Assembly (NCBI GenBank): GCA_963810775.1
Contig: CAWEOT010000006.1
Location: forward strand, 62,001 to 126,000
Direction of reading: 5' to 3'
Origin: DATBVX01 sp963810775
GTDB taxonomy: Bacteria; Pseudomonadota; Gammaproteobacteria; Steroidobacterales; Steroidobacteraceae
Length of the DNA stretch: 64,000 nt
Below are positions 25,904 through 34,675 of the stretch, piece by piece. The position numbers and the translations under genes were made by a program. The notes under the pieces were generated by a model that searched no databases, was not told where the DNA came from, and saw nothing but the letters and a program-made list of their open reading frames with translations. How positions within the stretch are numbered: position 1 is the first letter of the stretch; every line of letters begins with the position of its first letter.

Positions 25904-27418
25904 CTAGCGGCACGGGTTTTCGGCGTCCACAGGCTTGTCTGGCAGTTGCTCTAGAACTGGTTTTGCCTCCGCCTTCGCCTCATCGCTCGCCAGTCGTGCC
26001 ACCGGTTGCTTGATGTCCCCGGTGACCTGGACCAGCGGCGCATCCTTGAGCGGCCCATGCTTGAGCGTCGGTTTGACGAGCATATCCACCTCGCCAGTAG
26101 ACAGGGCCAGCGAGCCCATGCCCCGCATTCGCGTCGTCTCGGTGTCGATCCTCAGATCATTGGTGACCGCACGTCCGTTGCGCAGATCGAATTGTCCGCC
26201 CATGCACTGAATGTGAGTCGCCTTACCTTCGGCCGGCAGGGAGAACACGAACTTCAAGAGCCCCTTGGACCAGCGTTCGACCTGATCGATCGGTAGCTGC
26301 GCCGGCCCCGCATCGATGCGCGCAGAACCTTTCAGGTGATCGAGCCACTCATCGACGGTATTTCCCGTTGTCATAAACGTCGCGGTCGCATCGGCTTGGC
26401 CACCTGATGCCTCACCTTCGGTGGGTACGTCCATCCACGGATCGAGATCCATACCTTTTGTGTTCACCGTTCCATCAATCTGCAGTCCGTCACGCGCGGG
26501 CTCGGCTTTCAGCTTGGCTACGACCTTCCCCGTGCCCCACTCGCCCCGGTCGATGTCGAGTCGATAAGCGTCCCCATCTTCTACGAGATGCCCGCGAACA
26601 TGCGGCTCTCCCAGCGCGATGCCGTGCCAGTGGCCAAGCTGCGCACGCCCTTCGACTTTCAGATCAAAACCACGCAACTCTCGCGGTTCACCGACGGTAC
26701 CGGCAGCGGCCACCTGCACCTCTGGGAACCGGAGGGTCCCTTCGGCGCGCCAGGGGCGATTCCGGCGAAACTCACTCCAGCTGCCACCCGAAAACTCGGC
26801 AACCGGTTTGTGCTCATCCTCGAGGTATATCGAGACGCTGGTAGAGCCATAGGCGGGAAGATGCGCGGAAACGAGCGCAATCTTTTGTTGAAGAGTCTTT
26901 CCGCACAGGCCTCCGTGACAGGAGAGTTTCAGTCGCCGCACCGTGATGTCGTCAACGTTCGTCACGTGGTCAATCGCCGCGAGCGCTGGACGCCAATCGC
27001 AACGTGCACCACGCCGCATCGATACACAGAGTTCGGCGTCCGTCACTTCGAGTCGACGAATCGACCACTTGTCAGACAGCAGGGGCAGCAGCTCGAGCCG
27101 CACACTGATGTCCTTTGCAGCAAAAGCGTCCACCTTTGAGTCGCCATCTCCCTGGCGTACGTGCACATCTTTCGCGTTGATGCGCGGGCGCAGCGACATC
27201 CGCATTGTCACGGGACCGTTCACTGAAACCGCGAGTCCGAGCAGGCGTGACAGTCGCTGCTCGACAAACTCCTTTTGATGACGCACCGGAAGTGCGTGGC
27301 GCGAGACCGTGACCAACGTGATGGTGATGACGATGAGTACGACGATGATGGTAAGGATCGCGAGGCGCCAGGTCCGGAGGCGCAGTGGGAGGAGCATTCC
27401 CTTGCTCGCAGCAGGCAT
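25904..27418 (-). CDS. AsmA-like envelope protein
   Basis: 504 aa. A short cytoplasmic lead (MPAASKGMLLPLRLRTWR) is followed by one strong membrane helix (LAILTIIVVLIVITITLVTV) and a large periplasmic part. The N-terminal domain has the AsmA-type VEQRLSRLLGLAVSVNGPV and RPRINAKDVHV pattern. The C-terminal half (LKGSARIDAGPAQLPI, FDLRNGRAVTNDLRIDT, GMGSLALSTGEVDMLVKPT) matches the AsmA_2/DUF3971-like end. AsmA-family proteins bridge the periplasm and are linked to phospholipid transport to the outer membrane. It is shorter than E. coli AsmA (617 aa). Confidence 0.8.
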   Translation of the reverse strand: MPAASKGMLLPLRLRTWRLAILTIIVVLIVITITLVTVSRHALPVRHQKEFVEQRLSRLLGLAVSVNGPVTMRMSLRPRINAKDVHVRQGDGDSKVDAFAAKDISVRLELLPLLSDKWSIRRLEVTDAELCVSMRRGARCDWRPALAAIDHVTNVDDITVRRLKLSCHGGLCGKTLQQKIALVSAHLPAYGSTSVSIYLEDEHKPVAEFSGGSWSEFRRNRPWRAEGTLRFPEVQVAAAGTVGEPRELRGFDLKVEGRAQLGHWHGIALGEPHVRGHLVEDGDAYRLDIDRGEWGTGKVVAKLKAEPARDGLQIDGTVNTKGMDLDPWMDVPTEGEASGGQADATATFMTTGNTVDEWLDHLKGSARIDAGPAQLPIDQVERWSKGLLKFVFSLPAEGKATHIQCMGGQFDLRNGRAVTNDLRIDTETTRMRGMGSLALSTGEVDMLVKPTLKHGPLKDAPLVQVTGDIKQPVARLASDEAKAEAKPVLEQLPDKPVDAENPCR

Positions 27419-27504
27419 CGTTACGGTTCCTTTGGTTCGTCTTGATATTCGACGAACGCTGACGACATCGGTTCCAGACTTTGAACCGAGTCGTCAGTGG
27501 AAGA

Positions 27505-27581
27505 TGGGGTGGACGATGGGACTCGAACCCACGACGGCCGGAATCACAATCCGGGGCTCTACCAACTGAGCTACGTCCACC
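27505..27581 (-). tRNA. tRNA-His (GTG)
   Basis: Cloverleaf with the extra 5' G(-1) opposite C73 that identifies tRNA-His. Acceptor GTGGACG pairs with CGTCCAC, anticodon loop TTGTGAT with anticodon GTG, and T-arm GTGGGTTCGAGTCCCAT. CCA is encoded. Last of a Pro-Arg-His tRNA series. Confidence 0.96.
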
Positions 27582-27588
27582 ACTGTCC

Positions 27589-27665
27589 TGGTGCGCCCGG
27601 CAGGACTCGAACCTGCGACCCTCGGCTTAGAAGGCCGATGCTCTATCCAGCTGAGCTACGGGCGC
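27589..27665 (-). tRNA. tRNA-Arg (TCT)
   Basis: Cloverleaf with acceptor CGGGCGC... pairing: 5' GCGCCCG and 3' CGGGCGC, read on the reverse strand. Anticodon loop CTTCTAA with anticodon TCT, T-arm GCAGGTTCGAGTCCTGC, encoded CCA. It lies 7 bases upstream of tRNA-His. Confidence 0.96.
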
Positions 27666-27721
27666 GCAGCCGATCGCACAATAGCCGTCGCATCCAGATG
27701 CGTCCACGCGGCCGGGTAGAG

Positions 27722-27799
<78 letters not shown>

Positions 27800-27829
27800 A
27801 TCGATCTACCGCCCTGCACGGGGGCCGGA

Positions 27830-27858
27830 ATCATACGGATGAGTCGCTGGAGGGTCAA
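27830..27858 (-). promoter_or_regulatory. sigma-70 promoter of the tRNA-Pro/Arg/His series
   Basis: On the reverse strand, TTGACC (27858-27853), exactly 17 bases, then TATGAT (27835-27830), ending 30 bases before the mature tRNA-Pro 5' end. It lies between cysS and the tRNAs and reads away from cysS's stop. Confidence 0.65.
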
Positions 27859-27883
27859 TTTACAAGGCGATCAGCACGAACAT

Positions 27884-29284
27884 CTATTTTCTTCGCCAGG
27901 TCGTGCCCTTGGATCCATCTTCCAGGACGATTCCGGCGCCGGCCAGCAGATCGCGGATTCGATCCGATTCCTTCCAGTTCTTCGCCTGGCGTGCCGCGAC
28001 TCGATCCTTGATCAGCTGCTCAATCTGCGCGTCAGTGAGCTCGTTGCCTGCCTGCGTGCCAGTGGCCTGCTTGAACCATTGCTCCGGATCATGGCGCAGC
28101 AGGCCGAGAATTCCGGCGAGCTGCCGCAATTGGCCGGCGAAGGTTCGAGCGTCCGACGAGCGACCCTCGGCCTTAGCCGTATTCAGGTCGCGCGCGATTG
28201 ACTGCAGGACCGCAAAGGCTTCAGGCGTATTGAAATCGTCGCTCATCGCGGCCCGGAACCGCTCCAGCGTCTCGCCAGTAACGTCGGCTGTACTCGGCTC
28301 TACGCCACGCAGCGCGGTGTAGAGGCGATCGAGGGCCGCCTTCGCCTGCAGCAGGTTCTCCTCGCTGTAGTTGATCGGCGCGCGGTAATGCGTTGCCAGC
28401 AGGAAATAGCGCAGCGCTTCCGGGTGATGGACCTTGACGACGTCGCGGATGGTGAAGAAGTTGTCGAGCGACTTCGACATCTTCTCGTCGTCGATGCGCA
28501 CGAAGCCGTTGTGCATCCAGACGTTCACGAATTTCGTATCCAGCGCCGCGCATGACTGTGCGATCTCGTTCTCGTGATGCGGAAACTTGAGGTCGACCCC
28601 GCCGCCATGCAGGTCGAAGTGACTTCCCAACACCTGGGTCGACATGGCCGAGCACTCGATGTGCCAGCCCGGACGTCCCCGGCCCCACGGCGAATCCCAC
28701 CAAGGCTCGCCCGGTTTTGCCGCCTTCCACAGCACGAAATCGAGCGGATCGCGTTTCGCCGGATCGATTTCCACACGCGCGCCGGCGCGCAGATCCTTGA
28801 GCTGCTTGCCGGAAAGCTTCCCGTAACCAGGAAAGCTGCTCACGGAATAAAGCACGTCGCCATCGTCCGCGACGTACGCATAGCCCTTTTTAACGAGCTG
28901 CTCGACCATCTGGATGATCGCCGGCAGGTATTGTGTCGCCCGCGGTTCATGGTCCGGCTTCAGCATGCCGAGTGCCGCGCAATCCTCGTTCATCGCGTCG
29001 ATGAAGCGGGTGGTCAGCGCATCGATCGGCTCCTTGTTCTCAGCGGCCCGCTTGATGATCTTGTCGTCGATGTCGGTGATGTTGCGGACATAGGTCACCG
29101 CGTAGCCGAGCGAGCGCAGATAGCGCACTGCCATGTCGAACACCACGAGCATGCGGCCGTGGCCGACATGGCAGTAGTCATAGACGGTGATGCCGCAGAC
29201 ATAGACGCCAATCCGCCCCGGCTGCAGGGGAACGAATTCTTCCTTGGCGCCGGTCAACGAGTTGTGGATCCTGAGAGCGTGCAT
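27884..29284 (-). CDS. cysS: cysteinyl-tRNA synthetase
   Basis: Class I synthetase that charges tRNA-Cys, 466 aa (E. coli 461). Signatures: zinc/substrate cysteine in YVCGITVYDYCHVGHGRM, which carries the HIGH-type motif; zinc ligands in GRPGWHIECSAMS and the HGGGVDLKFPHHENE block; KMSKS as DEKMSKSLDN. The C-terminal anticodon-binding domain begins at about 390. It starts one base after the gltX stop, so the two synthetases form one unit (gltX-cysS). Confidence 0.97.
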   Translation of the reverse strand: MHALRIHNSLTGAKEEFVPLQPGRIGVYVCGITVYDYCHVGHGRMLVVFDMAVRYLRSLGYAVTYVRNITDIDDKIIKRAAENKEPIDALTTRFIDAMNEDCAALGMLKPDHEPRATQYLPAIIQMVEQLVKKGYAYVADDGDVLYSVSSFPGYGKLSGKQLKDLRAGARVEIDPAKRDPLDFVLWKAAKPGEPWWDSPWGRGRPGWHIECSAMSTQVLGSHFDLHGGGVDLKFPHHENEIAQSCAALDTKFVNVWMHNGFVRIDDEKMSKSLDNFFTIRDVVKVHHPEALRYFLLATHYRAPINYSEENLLQAKAALDRLYTALRGVEPSTADVTGETLERFRAAMSDDFNTPEAFAVLQSIARDLNTAKAEGRSSDARTFAGQLRQLAGILGLLRHDPEQWFKQATGTQAGNELTDAQIEQLIKDRVAARQAKNWKESDRIRDLLAGAGIVLEDGSKGTTWRRK

Positions 29285-29285
29285 A

Positions 29286-30698
29286 TCAGTGCGCCTTGGA
29301 CCACTTTTCGAGGCGTCGGCGCGCGGTACTACCCGGCAGCGCCTTCAGCAAGGGCGCAAGTTCTGGCCCATGCAGGCGACCGGTCAACGCCACTCGCAAT
29401 GGCATGTATAACTCCGGACCCTTGCGGCCCGTGGCCGCCTTTATGCTTGCACCGAGCGCTTTCAGATCCGGGCCGTGGCGATCGAACGCGTTCAGCGCCT
29501 CGCTGAAGAATGAAGTGCCTGCATCGCTTACGACGCGGCGGTCTGAATCGTTGAGCGGGGGCAGCTCGCCATAGACGATGCTGACCCAGGGCAAGGCATC
29601 TTCCGGCAAAACTACGTTGTGCCGCACCAACTCCACGAACTCCTGCAAATGCGTCGCGTCGATGCTCGCGGCGATCGTAGGCATGAGCCAGCTGACCAGC
29701 AGCTCGATCGGCGCTCTCGACAATGCTTCCTTCTGCCAGTGAACGAGCTGCGACTCGTCGAAGCGCGCTGGTGCCCTGCCGAGGTGATCGAGCCGAAAGT
29801 GTGCGGGCATCTCCTCGAGGTCGAGCCAGCCCTCCTGGTCTGAGGTATGACCGAGTCGAAAGAGATGATTGTTGATGGCCTGAGGCAAGAATCCGCGCTC
29901 GCGAAACTCGCGTACGCTCACGCTTCCATGTCGCTTCGACAGCGGAGCGCCGTCCATTCCGGTGAGTAGCGCCACGTGCCCGTACCGCGGAATGTCGAGA
30001 CCGAGAGCCTCGAGCAACAGGATCTGGCGCGGCGTGTTCGTCAGATGGTCGTCGCCGCGCAATACGTGCGTCACCCCCATCAGGGCATCGTCCAACGCAT
30101 TGCAGAAGAAGAACGCCGCGTTGCCATCCGCACGGCGCACGATGAAATCGCCAATATCCTCGCTGGCAAAGCGCTGGGCGCCGCGCACGAAATCATGAAA
30201 CTCGACGCTCCTGCCCTGTGGAACACGAAAACGCAGGCTGGGCTTGAGACCGCTCGCCAACTTTGCATCCCGCTCGCCCGCCGAAAGCTCGCGGCAGGTG
30301 CCCGCATAGCGCGGTGGCCGACCGGCAGCGAGCTGTGCCCGACGCGACACTTCAAGCTCGAGTGGCGTGCAGTAGCACGGATACACCAGGCCGGACGTTG
30401 CCAGGCGCGCGAAGTATTCTGCATATATGGCATTACGCTGTGACTGGCGATACGGCTCGTGCGCTCCGCCGATGTCCGGACCTGCATCCCAGCCCAGGCC
30501 CAACCAGTGCAGGTCGTCGATCAGCTCGGCCAGATACCTCTCAGCGCTGCGCTCGAGATCCGTGTCCTCGATGCGCAGCAGGAACTGCCCCCCGAGCTGT
30601 CGCGCCAGCAGGAAGTTGAAGAGCGCCGTGCGTGCATTGCCCAGATGCAAAGACCCTGTCGGGCTCGGCGCAAAACGTGTGACCGCAGGTCGCGTCAT
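29286..30698 (-). CDS. gltX: glutamyl-tRNA synthetase
   Basis: Discriminating class Ic synthetase for tRNA-Glu, 470 aa (E. coli 471). HIGH-type motif FAPSPTGSLHLGNARTALFN at about 8-27, LRIEDTDLERS at about 43-53, and KLSKR-type motif APLSKRHGSVSV at about 250. The C-terminal anticodon-binding cage is complete. The tRNA-interacting cysteine cluster YPCYCTPLELE, present in many bacterial GltX, is retained. It is immediately upstream of cysS. Confidence 0.97.
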   Translation of the reverse strand: MTRPAVTRFAPSPTGSLHLGNARTALFNFLLARQLGGQFLLRIEDTDLERSAERYLAELIDDLHWLGLGWDAGPDIGGAHEPYRQSQRNAIYAEYFARLATSGLVYPCYCTPLELEVSRRAQLAAGRPPRYAGTCRELSAGERDAKLASGLKPSLRFRVPQGRSVEFHDFVRGAQRFASEDIGDFIVRRADGNAAFFFCNALDDALMGVTHVLRGDDHLTNTPRQILLLEALGLDIPRYGHVALLTGMDGAPLSKRHGSVSVREFRERGFLPQAINNHLFRLGHTSDQEGWLDLEEMPAHFRLDHLGRAPARFDESQLVHWQKEALSRAPIELLVSWLMPTIAASIDATHLQEFVELVRHNVVLPEDALPWVSIVYGELPPLNDSDRRVVSDAGTSFFSEALNAFDRHGPDLKALGASIKAATGRKGPELYMPLRVALTGRLHGPELAPLLKALPGSTARRRLEKWSKAH

Positions 30699-30835
30699 GG
30701 CCGGCTATGGTAAGGGAATCGTCTAACTGCTGCTCCGCGTTCGTGGATCACCGCTCCAGAATTTCAGAGCCGGGCTTCTAGCCCGCGGGGTGCGGCTTCC
30801 CTACACTTGGCACCCTCACTGGCCCGGACTCGCTC

Positions 30836-31450
30836 ATGAAGCACCTCGCTCCGCTCATTCTTCTCCTCTTCTCCATGGCTGCGATCGGCGAGGAACCTGC
30901 TGAGCCTGCCCCTGCTCCGACTCCTGCACCAGCGCCAGCAACCGCACCAGCACAACCGACGCGGGTGCGCTTCGAGACCACGATGGGCAACTTCGTCGTC
31001 AAGCTCGATCCGGTGCGCGCCCCGATCACCGTCGAAACCTTCCTGCGCTACGTACGCGAGGGACAATATGAGGGCGTGGTGTTTCATCGCGTGATCGCCA
31101 ACTTCCTGGTGCAGACTGGGGGCTACGACACCAACTACGAGCTCAAGCCCGTGCACGGGACCATCGTCAACGAATCCGGCAATGGGCTGCAGAATCGTCG
31201 CGGCGCTGTGGGCCTGGCGCGCACCGATACCCCGCACAGCGGCACGTGCCAGTTCTTCATCAACCTGACGGACAATCCGGATCTCAATCCACTGCCGACG
31301 CGCTGGGGCTACGCTGTCTTCGGTGAAGTCGTGGAGGGAATGGAAGTCATCGATCGCATCGGCAACTACCCGACCGGCGCGGTCGGGCCATTCAAGGAAA
31401 GCGCGCCGCTGAAGCCCATCGTGATTCAGAAGGCCGTGCTGCTCGAGTAG
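30836..31450 (+). CDS. periplasmic cyclophilin-type peptidylprolyl isomerase
   Basis: 204 aa. A signal peptide (MKHLAPLILLLFSMAAIGEE) is followed by a Pro/Ala-rich tether of about 25 residues and a compact bacterial cyclophilin domain (about 43-203). Active-site arginine in VVFHRVIANFLVQTGG, then CQFFINLTDN and WGYAVFGEVVEGMEVID. It matches PpiA/PpiB-type enzymes, and the secretion signal places it with PpiA. The tether coding region is a short run of cct/gca codons. lpxH follows 6 bases later. Confidence 0.92.
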   Translation: MKHLAPLILLLFSMAAIGEEPAEPAPAPTPAPAPATAPAQPTRVRFETTMGNFVVKLDPVRAPITVETFLRYVREGQYEGVVFHRVIANFLVQTGGYDTNYELKPVHGTIVNESGNGLQNRRGAVGLARTDTPHSGTCQFFINLTDNPDLNPLPTRWGYAVFGEVVEGMEVIDRIGNYPTGAVGPFKESAPLKPIVIQKAVLLE

Positions 31451-31455
31451 CTCAC

Positions 31456-32181
31456 ATGAGAACGCTGTTCGTCTCGGACCTGCACCTCGACGCTCAGCAC
31501 CCCGAAATCACGGGGCAGTTTCTGCAGTTCCTCGCAGGCGAAGCACGCGAGGCCGCGGCACTCTACATCCTGGGCGACCTGTTCGAAGTCTGGATCGGCG
31601 ATGACGATCCCGAACCGGAAAAACAGCGTGTCGTCGCCGCGTTGAAGGAACTCACTGCAGCAGGCGTGCCCTGTTACGTCATGCATGGCAACCGGGACTT
31701 TCTGCTCGGCGAACGCTTCTGTGCGCAGAGCGGCTGCCGACTGCTGGCAGATCCAACCATCATCAACCTGCACGGCGAGCGGGTGCTGACGATGCATGGT
31801 GATGCGCTCTGCACCGACGATCATGCGTACCAGAAGCTGCGCGCCATGGTGCGCGACCCGGACTGGCAGGAGATGTTCCTGGCGCTGAGCCATGACCAGC
31901 GCCTGATGCTCGCCGAACAGGCGCGCGCCGGCAGCAAGGCTCACATCGCACAGGCGATGAGCGCCATCATGGATGTGAATCCCCAGGCGGTGCTGGCGGC
32001 GATGCGGGCCGCCGACGTGAAGCTGCTCCTGCACGGCCACACGCACCGGCCCAACGTCCATCGGTTCGATCTCGACGGCTCACCTGCCGCGCGAATCGTT
32101 CTCGGCGATTGGCACGAGCAGGGCAGCGTGCTGCGCTGGGATGAAAATGGCTTCGCCCTGCAGAGCCTGAGCCGACACTAG
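31456..32181 (+). CDS. lpxH: UDP-2,3-diacylglucosamine diphosphatase
   Basis: Peripheral inner-membrane phosphoesterase that makes lipid X in lipid A synthesis, 241 aa (E. coli 240). The calcineurin-type Mn2+ site is complete: SDLHLDA, GDLFEVWIGDDD, MHGNRDFLLGERF, LTMHGDALCTDD and LHGHTHRPNVH. The ppi-lpxH pair is conserved with cysS/ppiB in Pseudomonas. Its stop overlaps the stop of the convergent GNAT gene by 4 bases. Confidence 0.96.
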   Translation: MRTLFVSDLHLDAQHPEITGQFLQFLAGEAREAAALYILGDLFEVWIGDDDPEPEKQRVVAALKELTAAGVPCYVMHGNRDFLLGERFCAQSGCRLLADPTIINLHGERVLTMHGDALCTDDHAYQKLRAMVRDPDWQEMFLALSHDQRLMLAEQARAGSKAHIAQAMSAIMDVNPQAVLAAMRAADVKLLLHGHTHRPNVHRFDLDGSPAARIVLGDWHEQGSVLRWDENGFALQSLSRH

Positions 32182-32678
32182 ATGCCCGCGTTGTCCGGCC
32201 GTTGCGGCATCGCTGTGAGCTCTGCTTCGAGATAGACCGTGCAGGCGTCCGGATTGCGGTAGTAGGGGCCAATCGGCCGAAAACCCAATGCTGCGTAGAT
32301 CGATTGCGCCACCGCCATACTCGGCAGCGTATCGAGGCGCATCCGTGCATAGCCACATTGCGCGGCTCGCTGCATGATCACGCGCGCCAGGGCTTCGCCG
32401 ATTCCATGGCCGCGAAACTCCGGGCGCACCCATAGCCGCTTCATTTCGCAGATCTCGCTCTCGAGCGGCCGCATCGCGACGCAACCCGCAATCGAGTCGT
32501 CGCTCCAGGCGAGCAACAAGGCACCACGTGGCGCGCCGTAGGCGCCGGGAAGATCCGCCAGCTCGTGTTCGAAGTTCTGGAACTCCAGATCGATATTCAG
32601 CCAGGCGGCATACTCAGTGAACAACGTATGCACGATCGGCAGCGTGGCTGGATCAGCGTCAACGATTCGCAGGGTCAC
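32178..32678 (-). CDS. GNAT family N-acetyltransferase
   Basis: 166 aa. It contains the acetyl-CoA-binding motif A LWVRPEFRGHGIGEALARVI (about 85-104), followed by ARMRLDTLPSMAVAQSIYAALGF, the motif B helix. The substrate is not inferable, but small cytoplasmic amines or amino acids are usual. It lies 15 bases downstream of miaE on the same strand and collides with lpxH, sharing 4 bases at the stops. Confidence 0.88.
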   Translation of the reverse strand: MTLRIVDADPATLPIVHTLFTEYAAWLNIDLEFQNFEHELADLPGAYGAPRGALLLAWSDDSIAGCVAMRPLESEICEMKRLWVRPEFRGHGIGEALARVIMQRAAQCGYARMRLDTLPSMAVAQSIYAALGFRPIGPYYRNPDACTVYLEAELTAMPQRPDNAGI

Positions 32679-32693
32679 CGTGCATCACCGCAT

Positions 32694-33338
32694 TCAGCCC
32701 GCGCTGGCGGGCACACCTGAGTGAAAGCGGAACTGAGGATCGGGCGCTTCGATCAGCTGCGCCTCCAGCTCGGCGAGCTCGCGCTTTCGGGTATCGATGT
32801 CGCGATCCGCGGCGGCTCGCGCCGCAAGGTCGAGGTAAACCTCGAAGTGCCGCACTTCAGCTTCGGCGAGGCCAGTGTAGAAGCCCCGTAACGGCTCATC
32901 CAGTTCCGGCGCCACGGCCGCGAAGCGCTCGCAGGAGCGCGCTTCGATAATTGCACCGCAGATCAGCAGGTCGACGCGGCGGTCGGGCTCGTTGGTGCGC
33001 ACTGCACGGCGCATCTTGTCAGCGTAGCGACCCGGTTTCAGGCGACGGTACGGCACGCGCAGCCTCGACAGCATGCGCTGCACCTGTTCGAAGTGACGCA
33101 ACTCCTCGCGTGCCAGCCGCGACAACTCGGAAGTGAGCGCAGGATCGTCAGCGTACGTAAAGATCAGACTGAGAGCGGTCGAGGCCGCTTTCTTCTCGCA
33201 GTTCGCATGATCGAGCAGCAATTCCTGCCAGCGCGAACGGGCGGCTTCAATCCAGCCGGATGGGGTCGCGACACACAACAGATCGAATGGGTCTGGAGCC
33301 GAACTACCGTCCGGCGCACGCACCGGTGTCACGCTCAC
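32694..33338 (-). CDS. miaE: tRNA-(ms2io6A)-hydroxylase
   Basis: Non-haem di-iron monooxygenase that hydroxylates the isopentenyl side chain of ms2i6A at position 37 of tRNAs reading U-starting codons, 214 aa. The ferritin-like helices carry the ligands in LAREELRHFEQVQRML, GAIIEARSCERFAAVAPEL and GLAEAEVRHFEVYLDLA. The GTG start (33338) overlaps the stop of the receiver-kinase gene as GTGA, so translation of the two is probably coupled. O2 is a substrate, so this points to aerobic life. Confidence 0.93.
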   Translation of the reverse strand: MSVTPVRAPDGSSAPDPFDLLCVATPSGWIEAARSRWQELLLDHANCEKKAASTALSLIFTYADDPALTSELSRLAREELRHFEQVQRMLSRLRVPYRRLKPGRYADKMRRAVRTNEPDRRVDLLICGAIIEARSCERFAAVAPELDEPLRGFYTGLAEAEVRHFEVYLDLAARAAADRDIDTRKRELAELEAQLIEAPDPQFRFHSGVPASAG

Positions 33339-34600
33339 GCCCCGACTGCGGCTTGTTCAACGCGCTCGTTAGTCAATTCGTCGATCGCCCGAATCAGCTC
33401 GTCGGCGGTCTGGTACCGGGCGCTGGGCTCTTTGGCGAGCAGCTTGTGCACCAGTGGCTCGAGGTGTGTCATCTCGTCCTCGAGTGGCGGAAGCGGCGCA
33501 TGGCTGTGCTTGTAGATCACGGCCATCGGCGTGCCGGCAAGATAGGGTTTCTTTCCCATCAGCATCTCGAAGAAGATCACGCCGAGACTGTAGATATCGC
33601 TGCGCTCGTCCACCTCCGCGCCATGACCCTGTTCCGGGCTCATGTAATACGGTGTGCCAAAAATCTCGCCGGTCGCGGTGATTTCTACGTCCAGCTTGAG
33701 CTGCTTCGCGAGTCCGAAGTCGATGAGCGCCAGCGAGCCATTGGGACGCAGCATGACGTTGCCTGGCTTGAGGTCGCGATGCAGGACGCCGACACCATGA
33801 ATCGCCTGCAATGCGGAAGCCATCTGCCTCAGATACACGAGTGCTTGGGTGGGCGTGACTTTCTGTCGCATCCTCGCACGCAGATCGCCGGCACCGAAAT
33901 ACTCCATCGCGATGTACGCATGATCGTCGGCGATACCCAGATCGTAAATGCGCACCACGTTCGGGTGCTCGACCTTGGAGACCACTTCGTATTCCTGCAG
34001 GAACCGGTCAAAGGTGCCCCTGCCCTCCGAGACATCCGGTACCTGGCTCAATACCTTCAGTACTACCAGCGCTCCGACGCGCTCGCTCTCCGCCAGATAC
34101 ACCGTCGCGATGGCGCCCTTAGCGATAGTGCGTACATGGCGCTGGCCGCGAATCGTAACGTTACCGAACCGGTAGGCTTGTTGTAGCTGTGCAGTTCCGC
34201 GCAACAGGGTCAGCTGCCGCTTGCGTTTGCGAGTCGCCTCGCGCAGCGCGCCGATGAAACGTCGGTGATCGATCTTGGTCTTGCTGATACACGCTTCCGC
34301 GCCGGCGCGCAGCGCGGGCAGCACTACCGCATCCTCGCTGGTCGGGGTGAGGAAAATAATCGGTGGAAAACCCGGCCGCGCGCTCAACTCGGACAGCCAA
34401 TCAATTCCTTTCTCGCCGGCCAGATCCTGATCGAGGACGACTGCGTCGAAGCCCGCCGCCGTGAACTCTGGCGCGAGCTTTCCGTCAACAACGGGATCAC
34501 GCTCGGTGATCGCAGCGTCGGGCCATTCGATAGTGATGTGATGGCGCAGAAGCTGGCGGAACACCGCTTCATCGTCGATCAGCAGAAGCTTGACCGTCAT
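33335..34600 (-). CDS. response-regulator receiver fused to a Hanks-type Ser/Thr protein kinase
   Basis: 421 aa. Residues 1-125 are a receiver domain with the full phosphorylation pocket: D9-D10, D57 in VVLDQD, T85 and K107. Residues about 147-410 are a eukaryotic-like kinase: glycine loop AKGAIATVYLA, K182 in VVLKVL, HRDLKPGN with D276, DFG at 294-296, GTPYYMSPEQ and DIYSLGVIFFEML. All catalytic residues are kept. No membrane helix or PASTA repeats, so it is cytoplasmic and likely gated by a histidine kinase encoded elsewhere. It overlaps miaE by 4 bases. Confidence 0.92.
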   Translation of the reverse strand: MTVKLLLIDDEAVFRQLLRHHITIEWPDAAITERDPVVDGKLAPEFTAAGFDAVVLDQDLAGEKGIDWLSELSARPGFPPIIFLTPTSEDAVVLPALRAGAEACISKTKIDHRRFIGALREATRKRKRQLTLLRGTAQLQQAYRFGNVTIRGQRHVRTIAKGAIATVYLAESERVGALVVLKVLSQVPDVSEGRGTFDRFLQEYEVVSKVEHPNVVRIYDLGIADDHAYIAMEYFGAGDLRARMRQKVTPTQALVYLRQMASALQAIHGVGVLHRDLKPGNVMLRPNGSLALIDFGLAKQLKLDVEITATGEIFGTPYYMSPEQGHGAEVDERSDIYSLGVIFFEMLMGKKPYLAGTPMAVIYKHSHAPLPPLEDEMTHLEPLVHKLLAKEPSARYQTADELIRAIDELTNERVEQAAVGA

Positions 34601-34675
34601 GCACTGCGACCCGGATGCGCGCTGTTAGCGGCGCATTCAATCACATCGGATTGCGGGGCGCGAATGTGATGCCCG

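Noticed and set aside
30836..30960. Tandem repeat or CRISPR-like array in the cct/gca-rich stretch
   Set aside because: It is the Pro/Ala tether of the secreted cyclophilin, in frame and without spacers.
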